Assembly: GCA_016293155.1 (NCBI GenBank)
Contig: JAEDEU010000003.1
Coordinates: forward strand, 1 to 54,682
Direction of reading: 5' to 3'
DNA from: Clostridiaceae bacterium
GTDB taxonomy: Bacteria > Bacillota > Clostridia > Oscillospirales > Butyricicoccaceae
DNA: 54,682 bases
Shown: in pieces, positions 32,415 through 41,169 of the stretch
How the letters are laid out: every line of letters begins with the position of its first letter
Position numbering within the stretch: position 1 is the stretch's first letter
Program-made: the position numbers and the translations under genes
The notes under the pieces: generated by a model
What the model was told of the DNA's origin: nothing
The model's input: the letters and a program-made list of their open reading frames with translations, nothing else
Database searches by the model: none

Positions 32415-34367
32415 ATGCCGAAATTCAAAATCCATTCCGACTACAAGCCTGCGGGCGATCAGCCGCAGGCGATTGAGAAGCTGTCACAGGGCGTGGAGCT
32501 GGGGCTGGAGGAGCAGACGCTGCTCGGTGTCACCGGTTCAGGAAAAACCTTCACGATGGCGAATATTATTCAGAATGTTCAGCGTCCGACACTCGTGCTG
32601 GCACACAACAAAACGCTCGCGGCGCAGCTGTGCTCCGAGCTGCGCGAATTCTTTCCCGAAAACGCGGTAGAATATTTCGTGTCCTACTATGACTACTATC
32701 AGCCGGAGGCATATATCGCGTCGACCGATACCTATATCGAGAAGGACGCGGCGATCAATGACGAGATCGACCGCCTGCGTCACTCCGCGACCTCAGCGCT
32801 GTTCGAGCGCAGAGATGTGATTATCGTCTGCTCGGTATCCTGTATCTACTCACTCGGTGACCCGATCGACTACAAAAATCTGGTGATCTCCCTACGGCAG
32901 GGCATGACTAAGGATCGCGATGAGCTGACCCGCAAGCTGATTGACATTCAGTATGAGCGCAATGACATCGCATTTGAGCGAAACCGCTTCCGCGTGCGTG
33001 GTGATACGGTGGAGATCTGGCCGGTTTATACGGATTCCTACGCGGTGCGCGTGGAGTTTTTTGGAGATGAAATTGACCGCATCAGCGAGATTGACCCGCT
33101 GACCGGCGCACGCAAGCGCGATTTGCAGCATGTGGCAATCTATCCGGCATCGCACTACGTCACGACCAAGGAAAAGATGGACGCGGCGATTTGCAAGATT
33201 GAGGCTGAGCTGGAGGAGCGCGTCAAATGGTTCGAGGAAAACGACAAGCTGGTCGAGGCGCAGCGCATCAAGCAGCGTACACGGTATGACATCGAAATGA
33301 TGCAGGAAATCGGCTTTTGCAGCGGAATCGAGAACTATTCCCGCGTGATATCCGGCAGAGAGCCGGGCAGTGCACCGTTCACGCTGATCGACTATTTCCC
33401 GGATGATTTTCTGCTGATCGTAGACGAGTCGCACGTCACGCTGCCGCAGGTGCGCGCGATGTACCACGGCGATGCGGCGCGCAAAAAGAGCCTCGTGGAC
33501 AACGGCTTCCGCCTGCCGTCCGCCTATGACAACCGCCCGCTGAATTTTGAGGAATTTCAGCAGCGCATTCATCAGGCAATCTACGTCAGCGCCACACCTG
33601 CGGAATTTGAAACCAGCCGCTCGGCGCAGATCGTCGAGCAGGTCATTCGTCCGACCGGTCTGGTCGATCCGGAGATATTTGTGCGCCCGATTGAGGGGCA
33701 GATTGACGACCTGATCGGCGAGATCAACAAGCGGATTGAGCGGAAGGAGCGCGTGCTGGTCACAACGCTGACCAAGCGTATGGCGGAGGATCTGACCGCC
33801 TATCTGGAGGGCGTGGGCATTCGTGTGCGATATATGCACCACGATGTCAAAACCATCGAGCGCATGGAGCTGATCCGCGATCTGCGTCTGGGCGTGTTTG
33901 ACGTGCTCGTCGGCATCAACCTCCTGCGCGAGGGACTTGACCTGCCGGAGGTATCGCTGATTGCGATTCTGGACGCGGATAAAGAGGGTTTCCTGCGCTC
34001 GGAGACCTCGCTCATCCAGACCATCGGACGTGCGGCGCGAAATGCCGAGGGCAAGGTCATTATGTACGCGGATACGATTACGCCGTCCATGGAGCGCGCG
34101 ATCCGCGAGACCGAACGCCGCCGCGCAATTCAGACTGCATACAACACGGAGCATGGAATTGTACCGAAAACCATCATCAAGCAGGTGCATGAGGTGATTG
34201 AGATTTCCGCCACGCCGAAGGGAAAGGAGATCAAGCTGACCCGGGCACAGAAGGCGGAAAAGATTGCCGCGCTGACCAGACAGATGAAGGAGGCGGCAAA
34301 GATGCTGGAATTCGAGATTGCCGCCGATCTGCGCGATCAGATCCGGCAGCTGGAAGCGGAGGGATAA
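32415..34367 (+). CDS. uvrB: Excinuclease ABC subunit B
   Basis: A 650-residue helicase-like repair protein that receives damaged DNA from UvrA and positions UvrC for incision. Walker A G-V-T-G-S-G-K-T is at 38-45, the beta-hairpin region Y-Y-D-Y-Y-Q-P-E-A-Y near 92-101, D-E-S-H near 338, helicase motif VI Q-T-I-G-R-A-A-R-N near 535-545, and a UVR motif at the C terminus (about 610-648). ATG follows GGAGGTGGACT. uvrA starts three bases after its stop. Confidence 0.97.
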   Translation: MPKFKIHSDYKPAGDQPQAIEKLSQGVELGLEEQTLLGVTGSGKTFTMANIIQNVQRPTLVLAHNKTLAAQLCSELREFFPENAVEYFVSYYDYYQPEAYIASTDTYIEKDAAINDEIDRLRHSATSALFERRDVIIVCSVSCIYSLGDPIDYKNLVISLRQGMTKDRDELTRKLIDIQYERNDIAFERNRFRVRGDTVEIWPVYTDSYAVRVEFFGDEIDRISEIDPLTGARKRDLQHVAIYPASHYVTTKEKMDAAICKIEAELEERVKWFEENDKLVEAQRIKQRTRYDIEMMQEIGFCSGIENYSRVISGREPGSAPFTLIDYFPDDFLLIVDESHVTLPQVRAMYHGDAARKKSLVDNGFRLPSAYDNRPLNFEEFQQRIHQAIYVSATPAEFETSRSAQIVEQVIRPTGLVDPEIFVRPIEGQIDDLIGEINKRIERKERVLVTTLTKRMAEDLTAYLEGVGIRVRYMHHDVKTIERMELIRDLRLGVFDVLVGINLLREGLDLPEVSLIAILDADKEGFLRSETSLIQTIGRAARNAEGKVIMYADTITPSMERAIRETERRRAIQTAYNTEHGIVPKTIIKQVHEVIEISATPKGKEIKLTRAQKAEKIAALTRQMKEAAKMLEFEIAADLRDQIRQLEAEG

Positions 34368-34370
34368 TTT

Positions 34371-37190
34371 TTGGAATATATACACGTAAAGGGTGCGCGG
34401 CAGAACAATCTGAAAAATATCGACATCAAGCTGCCGCGCGATCAGCTGATTGTCATGACCGGACTGTCCGGCAGCGGCAAGTCCTCGCTGGCGTTTGATA
34501 CGATTTACGCGGAGGGACAGCGCCGTTATGTCGAGTCGCTCTCGTCCTATGCACGTATGTTTCTGGGGCAGATGGACAAGCCGGATGTGGATTATATCGA
34601 GGGACTTTCCCCGGCGATTTCCATCGACCAGAAGACGACCAGCAAAAATCCGCGCTCGACGGTGGGCACGGTAACCGAGATTTATGACTATCTGCGTCTG
34701 CTCTGGGCGCGCATCGGCACGCCGCACTGTCCGAAGTGCGGTAAGGAGATCAGGCAGCAGACCATCGACCAGATTATTGACTGTCTGATGGCACTGCCGG
34801 AGCGCACCAAGCTGCAAATTCTCGCGCCGGTGGTGCGCCAGCGCAAGGGCGAGCACGTCAAGGTGTTCAAGGACGCCTCCAAGAGCGGCTATGTCCGCGT
34901 GCGTGTGGACGGAAATCTCTACGATCTCTCGGAGGAGATCAAGCTGGAGAAGAACAAAAAGCATTCGATTGAAATCGTGGTGGACCGCATCGTCATCAAG
35001 CCGGATATTCGCGCGCGCCTGACCGACTCGGTCGAGACGGCGTGCGCACTGTCGGGCGGACTGCTGATTGCGGATGTGATCGACGGGGAGGAGCTGTCCT
35101 TTTCGCAGAACTATGCCTGTGAGGACTGTGGCATTTCCATCGAGGAGCTGACCCCGCGTATGTTTTCGTTTAACAATCCCTATGGCGCGTGCCCGACCTG
35201 TACCGGTCTGGGGATGCAGCTCAAGGTGGATCCGGAGCGCATTATTCCCAATCCGAAGCTCTCCATCGAAAAGGGTGCGATTCAGGCAAGCGGCTGGAGC
35301 TCGCCGGAAAAGGGAAGCATTGCGCGGATGTACTATGAGGCGCTCGGCAAGCGGTACGGTTTTACGCTGAGCACGCCGATCGAAAAGATGAGCAGGGAAG
35401 CGGTACATGCGCTGCTGTACGGCACGGACGGGGAAAAGCTGACACTCAAGGTCGCGCGCTATTCCGGCGGCACGATGGAGCAGGCGTTCGAGGGCGTTGC
35501 CAACAATCTGGAGCGCCGCTACCGCGAGACCAGCTCGGACTGGGCGCGCAATGATATTGAAGAAAGCATGAGCGAGGTGGAGTGTCCGGACTGCCGCGGA
35601 CGCCGCCTGAAAAAGGAAATTCTCGCCGTCACAGTCGGCGGGCTGAACATCATGGAGTTTTGTGAAATGCCGGTGACCAAGGCGCTGGAGTTCATGAAAA
35701 ACCTCGAAATGACCGAGACGCAGCAGGTGATTGCCGCGCGCGTGGTCAAGGAAATCGTCGAGCGTCTGGGCTTTCTGAACAGCGTCGGACTCAATTACCT
35801 CACGCTGTCGCGCGCCTCCGGCACGCTGTCCGGCGGCGAGAGCCAGCGCATCCGTCTGGCGACGCAGATCGGCTCATCGCTGATGGGTGTGCTGTACATT
35901 CTGGACGAGCCGTCCATCGGACTGCACCAGCGCGACAATGACAAGCTGATTGCGACGCTCAAGCGCCTGCGCGATCTCGGCAACACGCTGATTGTCGTCG
36001 AGCACGACGAGGACACGATGTATGCCGCGGACCACATCGTGGATATCGGTCCGCGTGCCGGCGTGGATGGCGGCAATGTGGTCTTTCAGGGAAAGATGGA
36101 GGATCTGCTGAACTGCGAGGAATCGCTGACCGGTCAGTATCTGTCCGGCAAAAGGCGGATTGAAATTCCGCAGACGCGCAGAGAGGGGAACGGCAAGCAT
36201 CTGGTCTTCACAGGCTGTGCGGTCAATAACCTCAAGCATCAGACCTTTGATATCCCGCTCGGCACATTAACCTGTATTACGGGCGTTTCGGGCAGCGGCA
36301 AGTCCTCGTTTGTCAATGAGATTCTGTATAAAAAGCTGGCGGCGGATCTGAACCGCGCCAAAACCCGCCCGGGCGCGTTCGACTCCGTGGAGGGCATGGA
36401 GCATCTGGACAAGGTGATTAACATCGACCAGTCCCCGATTGGACGCACGCCGCGCTCCAATCCGGCGACCTATACCGGTGTGTTCAACGATATCCGCACG
36501 CTGTTCTCGCAGACGCAGGATGCGAAGATGCGCGCCTACGGGCCGGGACGATTTTCCTTCAACGTCAAGGGCGGACGCTGTGAGGCGTGCAGCGGCGATG
36601 GTCTGCTCAAGATCGAAATGCATTTTCTGCCGGATGTCTATGTCCCGTGCGAGGTGTGCAAGGGCAAGCGCTACAACCGCGAGACGCTGGAGGTGCGCTA
36701 TAAGGGCAAAAACATCTCCGAGGTGCTGGACATGACGGTGGACGAGGCGGTGGAATTCTTTGAGAATCAGCCAAAGATTTATCGCAGACTGCTGACATTG
36801 CAGGAGGTCGGTCTGGGGTATGTGCGTCTGGGTCAGTCCTCCACAACGCTGTCCGGCGGCGAGGCGCAGCGTGCGAAGCTGGCGGCGGAGCTGTCCAAGC
36901 GCCCGACCGGAAAGACGCTGTATATTCTGGACGAGCCAACTACCGGTCTGCACATCGCGGACGTGCATCGTCTGGTGGATGTGCTGCAGAAGCTGGTTGA
37001 GACGGGCAATACGGTTGTCGTCATCGAGCATAATCTGGATGTCATCAAGGTAGCGGATCATCTGATTGACCTTGGTCCGGAGGGCGGAGACGGCGGCGGA
37101 GAGATCGTCTGCACCGGTACACCGGAGGAGATTGCCGCGTGCGAGCGGTCGTATACCGGTCAGTACCTGAAAAAATATCTGCAAAGATAA
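34371..37190 (+). CDS. uvrA: Excinuclease ABC subunit A
   Basis: A 939-residue ABC-type damage sensor. Two ATPase modules: Walker A G-L-S-G-S-G-K-S near 32-39 and G-V-S-G-S-G-K-S near 637-644; signature L-S-G-G-E in both halves; zinc modules C-E-D-C/C-P-T-C around 245-280 and C-E-A-C/C-E-V-C around 735-765. TTG start at 34371 follows GGAGGGATAATTT, three bases after uvrB. Cotranscribed from the LexA-controlled promoter. Confidence 0.97.
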   Translation: MEYIHVKGARQNNLKNIDIKLPRDQLIVMTGLSGSGKSSLAFDTIYAEGQRRYVESLSSYARMFLGQMDKPDVDYIEGLSPAISIDQKTTSKNPRSTVGTVTEIYDYLRLLWARIGTPHCPKCGKEIRQQTIDQIIDCLMALPERTKLQILAPVVRQRKGEHVKVFKDASKSGYVRVRVDGNLYDLSEEIKLEKNKKHSIEIVVDRIVIKPDIRARLTDSVETACALSGGLLIADVIDGEELSFSQNYACEDCGISIEELTPRMFSFNNPYGACPTCTGLGMQLKVDPERIIPNPKLSIEKGAIQASGWSSPEKGSIARMYYEALGKRYGFTLSTPIEKMSREAVHALLYGTDGEKLTLKVARYSGGTMEQAFEGVANNLERRYRETSSDWARNDIEESMSEVECPDCRGRRLKKEILAVTVGGLNIMEFCEMPVTKALEFMKNLEMTETQQVIAARVVKEIVERLGFLNSVGLNYLTLSRASGTLSGGESQRIRLATQIGSSLMGVLYILDEPSIGLHQRDNDKLIATLKRLRDLGNTLIVVEHDEDTMYAADHIVDIGPRAGVDGGNVVFQGKMEDLLNCEESLTGQYLSGKRRIEIPQTRREGNGKHLVFTGCAVNNLKHQTFDIPLGTLTCITGVSGSGKSSFVNEILYKKLAADLNRAKTRPGAFDSVEGMEHLDKVINIDQSPIGRTPRSNPATYTGVFNDIRTLFSQTQDAKMRAYGPGRFSFNVKGGRCEACSGDGLLKIEMHFLPDVYVPCEVCKGKRYNRETLEVRYKGKNISEVLDMTVDEAVEFFENQPKIYRRLLTLQEVGLGYVRLGQSSTTLSGGEAQRAKLAAELSKRPTGKTLYILDEPTTGLHIADVHRLVDVLQKLVETGNTVVVIEHNLDVIKVADHLIDLGPEGGDGGGEIVCTGTPEEIAACERSYTGQYLKKYLQR

Positions 37191-37197
37191 GAGAACC

Positions 37198-37238
37198 AAA
37201 AATGCGCTGTATCCAAAAACGGGTACAGCGCATTTTTC
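37198..37238. terminator. Bidirectional terminator between uvrA and the ABC permease gene
   Basis: Stem AAAATGCGCTGTA (37199-37211) / TACAGCGCATTTT (37224-37236) with T-runs leaving on both strands. Confidence 0.9.
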
Positions 37239-37255
37239 TGTGCGGGATGAAAATA

Positions 37256-37888
37256 CTAAACCTCTTTCTTCTGATAGATGCGCATCGAGATCAGAGCGGA
37301 AAGGACAAGTATGATTACGGTCACAGCAATACCAATTACAGGCAGAGCGTGGATCAGAGACGGCGGGAATTGAGAGGTGGCAATCGCCTCTATCAGCTGT
37401 TCATTTTTTCCGATCACGGCAAAGCCGCCGAATGCGGCTGCAAATACTGCGATCAAAAAGATGCGTGCCTTTGCGCCACCGAAGCGGAGCGTAATCGGCA
37501 TGGATACCGCGTTCATGGCAATGCCGACGCAGGCGGCAGCTGCGATGGTAATCAGTCCGTCCTCCGGAATCAGATACATCGGAGGTATCACCAGACCGAG
37601 TGCGAGGCGCAGCAGCGACAGGAGCGCGCCCAGCAGGGTGCAGCAGAGCATCAGCACATACTTTTCCAGGATAATGGCTCGGCGGGAAACCGGAAGGATG
37701 ACCGCGTATCTGTCCCAGTGACAGTTGTCATCCAGATTCATTGCGGTCACTGCCAGAATCGAGCAGTAGCAGGTCATAAAGCCGACGGAAAAGCTGCCGA
37801 ATGTCAGACCAAATATGACCAAAAATGCAATTACAAATTTAAAGGTAGAGCTGAGTGCACAAAAATCCTTATACAGCAGGGCTTTCAT
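37256..37888 (-). CDS. ABC-2 type transporter permease
   Basis: A 210-residue membrane protein with six hydrophobic segments (about 15-45, 73-100, 110-130, 137-158, 178-203). It resembles the permeases paired with YtrA-type regulators (ABC2_membrane_2). Its start overlaps the stop of the ATPase gene as ATGA, so the two are coupled subunits of one transporter. Such systems often answer cell-wall-active antibiotics; substrate here is unknown. Confidence 0.82.
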   Translation of the reverse strand: MKALLYKDFCALSSTFKFVIAFLVIFGLTFGSFSVGFMTCYCSILAVTAMNLDDNCHWDRYAVILPVSRRAIILEKYVLMLCCTLLGALLSLLRLALGLVIPPMYLIPEDGLITIAAAACVGIAMNAVSMPITLRFGGAKARIFLIAVFAAAFGGFAVIGKNEQLIEAIATSQFPPSLIHALPVIGIAVTVIILVLSALISMRIYQKKEV

Positions 37889-38727
37889 TTCGTATGCTCC
37901 TTTCCGAGATAAACCATGATGGTTTCCAGACTTGCGCGCTCATACGGCGTATTCTGCGGCAGAAGCGTGCGGACAGCGAGCGCCTCCGTGCCGTAGCTTC
38001 CGGCGCGGCGGGCGGCGACTGCCTGCGGACCGAGCGAATTCAGCCATTCCTCCGAGCCGCGGATGATGCAGTAGCGGTCGAGCAGAACGTCCTTTTCCTC
38101 GCAGAACAGCAGCTGACCCTGATGCAGAAAGGCAATGTAGTCGCACAGGCGCTCCAGATCGCTGATGATGTGAGACGAGATCAGGATGGTGTGCGTTTCA
38201 TCCTGCATGAAATCGTACAGAATGTCGAGAATTTCGTCGCGGACAATCGGATCGAGTCCGCTGGTCGCCTCATCGAGAATGAGCAGCTTGGCATTATGCG
38301 AGAGTGCGGCGGCAATGGCGAGCTTCATCTTCATGCCGCGCGAGAACTTGCCAAATCCTTTTTTCCGCGGCAGCTGGAAGCGGTCAAGAAAATGCTCGTA
38401 GACATCCGGCTGCCAGCTGCGGTATATGCCGGAGAGCATTTTGCCGAGCTGCTCGGGCGTGATGGTGGACGGAAAGCAGCCCTCGTCCCAGACCACACCG
38501 ACCTCCTGAAGTACCTCGTGGAGCGGGCGGCGGTCGCTGTCCATCAGAGTAATACTTCCCGCATCCGGAAAGGCTGCGCCGGTGATCAGGCGGAGCAGCG
38601 TGGACTTGCCCGCGCCGTTTTCGCCGATCAAACCGGTCACACAGCCCTGCGGAATATTCAGTGTGAGATTGCCGAGTGTAAAGCCGTTATAGTGCTTTGC
38701 CGCGTTTTCAATCGTAATCGCGTTCAT
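37885..38727 (-). CDS. ABC transporter ATP-binding protein
   Basis: A 280-residue ATPase. Walker A G-E-N-G-A-G-K-S-T near 36-44, signature F-S-R-G-M-K-M-K near 132-139, Walker B L-L-I-L-D-E-A-T-S-G-L-D near 152-163 and the H-loop S-S-H-I-I-S-D-L. The signature has R and K instead of the common L-S-G-G-Q form, as in many ABC-2 export ATPases. Located 12 bases after the GntR regulator gene and overlapping the permease. Confidence 0.93.
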   Translation of the reverse strand: MNAITIENAAKHYNGFTLGNLTLNIPQGCVTGLIGENGAGKSTLLRLITGAAFPDAGSITLMDSDRRPLHEVLQEVGVVWDEGCFPSTITPEQLGKMLSGIYRSWQPDVYEHFLDRFQLPRKKGFGKFSRGMKMKLAIAAALSHNAKLLILDEATSGLDPIVRDEILDILYDFMQDETHTILISSHIISDLERLCDYIAFLHQGQLLFCEEKDVLLDRYCIIRGSEEWLNSLGPQAVAARRAGSYGTEALAVRTLLPQNTPYERASLETIMVYLGKEHTK

Positions 38728-38739
38728 ATCGTTGCCTCC

Positions 38740-39111
38740 TTATTCCTCAGACAGAGTGTGCAGCATGGTGATGATGTCGTCGATGGAAAGCTCGCAGATG
38801 GCGGAAAGATCGACAACCTCCTGCAAGTGCTCCTCGATGCGCTTGAGGTATTCTTCCTTGATGAGGGAAAGATTCTGTGCCGCCACAAAGCTGCCCTTGC
38901 CCGCTACGGTGTATAAAAAGCCGTCGCGCTCCAGTTCCTCATAGGCGCGCTTTGTGGTGATGACGCTGATGCGCAGCTCCTTTGCAAGAGCGCGGATGGA
39001 GGGCAGTGCATCGCCCTCGTGCAGCGCGCCGGACAGAATGTGCTGCTTGATCTGCTGCGCAATCTGCTCATAGATGGGCAAGTCACTGGTATTTTGGATG
39101 ACGATTGTCAT
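38740..39111 (-). CDS. GntR family regulator, YtrA subfamily
   Basis: A 123-residue repressor with an N-terminal winged helix (P-I-Y-E-Q-I-A-Q-Q-I-K near 12-22; L-P-S-I-R-A-L-A-K-E-L near 38-48) and a short helical C-terminal dimerisation region, the form of YtrA regulators. ATG at 39111 follows GGAGGTGACTGC. It precedes the ABC genes it probably controls, and the palindrome in its promoter suggests self-repression of the whole operon. Confidence 0.93.
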   Translation of the reverse strand: MTIVIQNTSDLPIYEQIAQQIKQHILSGALHEGDALPSIRALAKELRISVITTKRAYEELERDGFLYTVAGKGSFVAAQNLSLIKEEYLKRIEEHLQEVVDLSAICELSIDDIITMLHTLSEE

Positions 39112-39139
39112 GCAGTCACCTCCTCGATTTGTTTTACTG

Positions 39140-39158
39140 TGTATATACAGTATATACA
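39140..39158. promoter_or_regulatory. 19-base palindromic operator of the GntR/ABC operon
   Basis: TGTATATACAGTATATACA is a perfect 9+1+9 palindrome that covers the -10 hexamer of the operon promoter. Its location is ideal for repression by the GntR protein encoded directly downstream. Confidence 0.8.
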
Positions 39159-39177
39159 GAATAAACACAGTTGTCAA
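39149..39177 (-). promoter_or_regulatory. SigA-type promoter of the GntR/ABC operon
   Basis: Minus strand TTGACA (39177-39172), 17 bases, TATACT (39154-39149). The -10 is inside the palindromic operator. Confidence 0.88.
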
Positions 39178-39236
39178 GAGCCTCAACCAAAATAAATCGA
39201 CTTTCTTTTTTTCAGGCAGCATTGGAAGTCTTGCAT

Positions 39237-39282
39237 AAGCAAATCCGCCGCGCGGCATTTAACCGGTGCGGCGGATTTGCTT
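39237..39282 (-). terminator. Strong hairpin at the end of the GNAT gene
   Basis: A perfect 15-base stem AAGCAAATCCGCCGC (39237-39251) / GCGGCGGATTTGCTT (39268-39282), directly at the stop codon of the acetyltransferase gene. No clear T-run on the minus strand, so termination strength is uncertain. Confidence 0.55.
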
Positions 39283-39710
39283 CAGAGCGTTTTTTTCATG
39301 CAGATGTGCGGGCAGTATTCGTCCAGATAGACCTCTCCGAACTGTCGGTAGCCGATCGCCTCATAAAAGCCTGCGGCACGGGTCTGGGCGGACAGCTCGA
39401 CCGTTTTGCATCCATCGGCACGTGCGGCGGCTTCCAGCTCCTTCAGCACGGCTGCGCCCAGTCCGCGTCCGCGATGGGACGGGAGCACGGCAACGCGGCC
39501 GATGTGCATCGCGCCCGGAGTCTCTGCGGGAAACAGCCGTCCGGTAGCAACGGCGGTGTCGCCGTCGAACAGGACAAGATGCAGCGCAGTCCGGTCGATC
39601 TCGTCGAACTCGTTGACAAAGCCCTGTTCTTCGATAAAAACGCGGGTGCGGATATCGCGCGCCTCGGGCAGATCATCGAGATTGCGGGTTGTTTTTACGG
39701 TGTAGGACAT
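39282..39710 (-). CDS. GNAT family N-acetyltransferase (ElaA/YjcF-like)
   Basis: A 142-residue acetyltransferase. R-T-R-V-F-I-E-E-Q-G-F near 21-31 is typical of the YjcF/ElaA group, and R-V-A-V-L-P-S-H-R-G-R-G-L-G near 72-85 is the acetyl-CoA-binding motif A with the expected R-G-x-G. Near the C terminus F-Y-E-A-I-G-Y is conserved. Start ATG 39710 has AGGAGG eight bases upstream. Single gene with its own promoter. Substrate unknown. Confidence 0.87.
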   Translation of the reverse strand: MSYTVKTTRNLDDLPEARDIRTRVFIEEQGFVNEFDEIDRTALHLVLFDGDTAVATGRLFPAETPGAMHIGRVAVLPSHRGRGLGAAVLKELEAAARADGCKTVELSAQTRAAGFYEAIGYRQFGEVYLDEYCPHICMKKTL

Positions 39711-39744
39711 CAAAAAAACCTCCTCAGGCAGAAAGACTTTTCAT

Positions 39745-39773
39745 AGTGTACTCCCAAAAAGGATTTTTTGCAA
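39745..39773 (-). promoter_or_regulatory. Promoter of the ElaA-like acetyltransferase gene
   Basis: Minus strand TTGCAA (39773-39768), 17 bases, TACACT (39750-39745). Confidence 0.6.
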
Positions 39774-39808
39774 GCAGCAGAAAAGGAGGGGACAGGGCGT
39801 GCAGGATG

Positions 39809-39817
39809 TGATATGAT
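39809..39817 (+). promoter_or_regulatory. Extended -10 element of the flavoprotein gene
   Basis: TG-A-TATGAT about 23 bases before the ATG at 39840. No good -35 at the usual distance. Confidence 0.5.
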
Positions 39818-39839
39818 AGAGGCAGAGAGGAGTGACAGG

Positions 39840-40538
39840 ATGAATGTTCTGCTGATCGGCGGCACGATGCGCCGCCAGACAACCTATCATATCGCCCGTG
39901 CGCTGGCAGAGAACCTGACAGAGGGCGATCACATCGAGGAGCTGTTCCTGCCAGAAGCCTGCCCGCAGTTCTGCACCGGCTGCGGCATCTGTGTGATGCA
40001 GTCCGAAGAAAAATGTCCGCACCATGCGTCGGTGCACGCGATAGAGCAGGCGATGAACCGGGCGGATGTGCTGATCTTTGCCACACCGACCTATGTGATG
40101 CACACAAGCGGACAGATGAAGACGATGTTGGACCACTTTGCGCACCGGTTTATGGTGCACCGTCCCAATCCGGAGATGTTCTCCAAGCAGGCGGTGGTGA
40201 TTTCCACTGCGGCGGGAGGCGGTACAAAGTCCGCGACGAAGGACATCGCAGACAGCCTGCTTTACTGGGGTGTTCCGAGGGTCTACCGGTACGGCAAAAA
40301 TGTCGCTGCGATGGGCTGGGAGCATGTTTCTGACAAAAAACGGGCGAAAATCACAGCGGATATGCGTGCGCTTGCAGGGAAGATCAAATCTGCCCACGGC
40401 AGAGTAAAGCCGAGCATTCCGTCACGCGGGCTGTTTTACGCCATGCGGATGTTTCATAAGATGGGTATGATGGAAGTGGATGATCAATACTGGAAGCAGA
40501 TGGGATGGCTGGACGGAAAGCGCCCGTGGAAGTCATGA
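39840..40538 (+). CDS. Flavodoxin-fold NAD(P)H-dependent oxidoreductase with Cys cluster (iron-sulfur flavoprotein-like)
   Basis: A 232-residue protein. The N-terminal L-L-I-G-G-T-M-R-R-Q-T-T-Y and later F-A-T-P-T-Y-V-M-H-T-S-G-Q-M-K near 79-93 are FMN-binding loops of the NADPH-dependent FMN reductase family. Residues 43-59 contain C-x2-C-x2-C-x7-C, resembling the compact cluster motif of iron-sulfur flavoproteins of anaerobes, which move electrons between ferredoxin and oxidants. A hydrophobic, Met-rich C-terminal segment follows. ATG at 39840 follows AGAGGAGTGACAGG. Physiological role unknown. Confidence 0.82.
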   Translation: MNVLLIGGTMRRQTTYHIARALAENLTEGDHIEELFLPEACPQFCTGCGICVMQSEEKCPHHASVHAIEQAMNRADVLIFATPTYVMHTSGQMKTMLDHFAHRFMVHRPNPEMFSKQAVVISTAAGGGTKSATKDIADSLLYWGVPRVYRYGKNVAAMGWEHVSDKKRAKITADMRALAGKIKSAHGRVKPSIPSRGLFYAMRMFHKMGMMEVDDQYWKQMGWLDGKRPWKS

Positions 40539-40550
40539 CCATACAAAGTA

Positions 40551-40586
40551 AAAAAATTACGGAGACCGAAGTCTCCGTATTTTTTA
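40551..40586. terminator. Bidirectional terminator between flavoprotein and TetR genes
   Basis: Stem TACGGAGAC (40558-40566) / GTCTCCGTA (40571-40579) with a CGAA tetraloop, an A-run on the left and T-run on the right, serving both converging genes. Confidence 0.93.
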
Positions 40587-41159
40587 TGCCATAAATGCGT
40601 TGTGAAACAGCTTGATAAAATGCTCCTGCTGCTGCGCATCCGGACTGCCGCACAGCTGACTGGAGATCAAATTGAACGATGCAGCGCGGATGACAAACAG
40701 ACAGTATTCGTCCGTGCAGGTTTCCGCAATCACACCGTCCTGCCTGCCCAGTGCAGTCAGAGCCATTGCAGCATGGATAAACCGGGTGTAATACAATTCA
40801 CTCAGCTGCTGATGAATGGATGCTTTCGGCGGATATGCGATGAACACGGCATGAAAGGTACGTGCGGCAGGAAGCGGTGAATGAGCGACATGCTCAATCA
40901 CCAGCCTGATTACATCGTCAAAATGCTTCTGCTCCTGAATGATGTGTTCGAAAAATTCAATTTCCTGCAAATATAGATAGGAGAGTGTTTTTGTGATGAT
41001 TTCCTCCTTGGAGGAGAAATACTCATATAGCGTGCCCTTGCCGATTCCCGCGGCAGTTGCAATGTCCTGTACCTTGACCGTGTGCAGATCCACCCCCTGC
41101 TGAATCAGCTGGAGTACGCCCTGAAAAATCTGCTGTTCTTTTTTTGTATATGTTCCCAT
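40584..41159 (-). CDS. TetR family regulator of the RND transporter
   Basis: A 191-residue repressor. The N-terminal helix-turn-helix is typical (T-V-K-V-Q-D-I-A-T-A-A-G-I-G-K-G-T-L-Y-E-Y-F near 27-48, then K-E-E-I-I). The rest is a helical ligand-binding domain. ATG at 41159 follows a GAGGA; the gene begins 10 bases after the RND stop, so regulator and pump are cotranscribed. The perfect TetR-type palindrome at the promoter upstream of the RND gene implies autoregulation and drug- or metabolite-induced release. Confidence 0.92.
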   Translation of the reverse strand: MGTYTKKEQQIFQGVLQLIQQGVDLHTVKVQDIATAAGIGKGTLYEYFSSKEEIITKTLSYLYLQEIEFFEHIIQEQKHFDDVIRLVIEHVAHSPLPAARTFHAVFIAYPPKASIHQQLSELYYTRFIHAAMALTALGRQDGVIAETCTDEYCLFVIRAASFNLISSQLCGSPDAQQQEHFIKLFHNAFMA

Positions 41160-41169
41160 TGTGTTTTCC

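Noticed and set aside
32892..35408. An 838-codon frame antisense to uvrB/uvrA
   Set aside because: Entirely inside two conserved genes on the other strand; no family motif.
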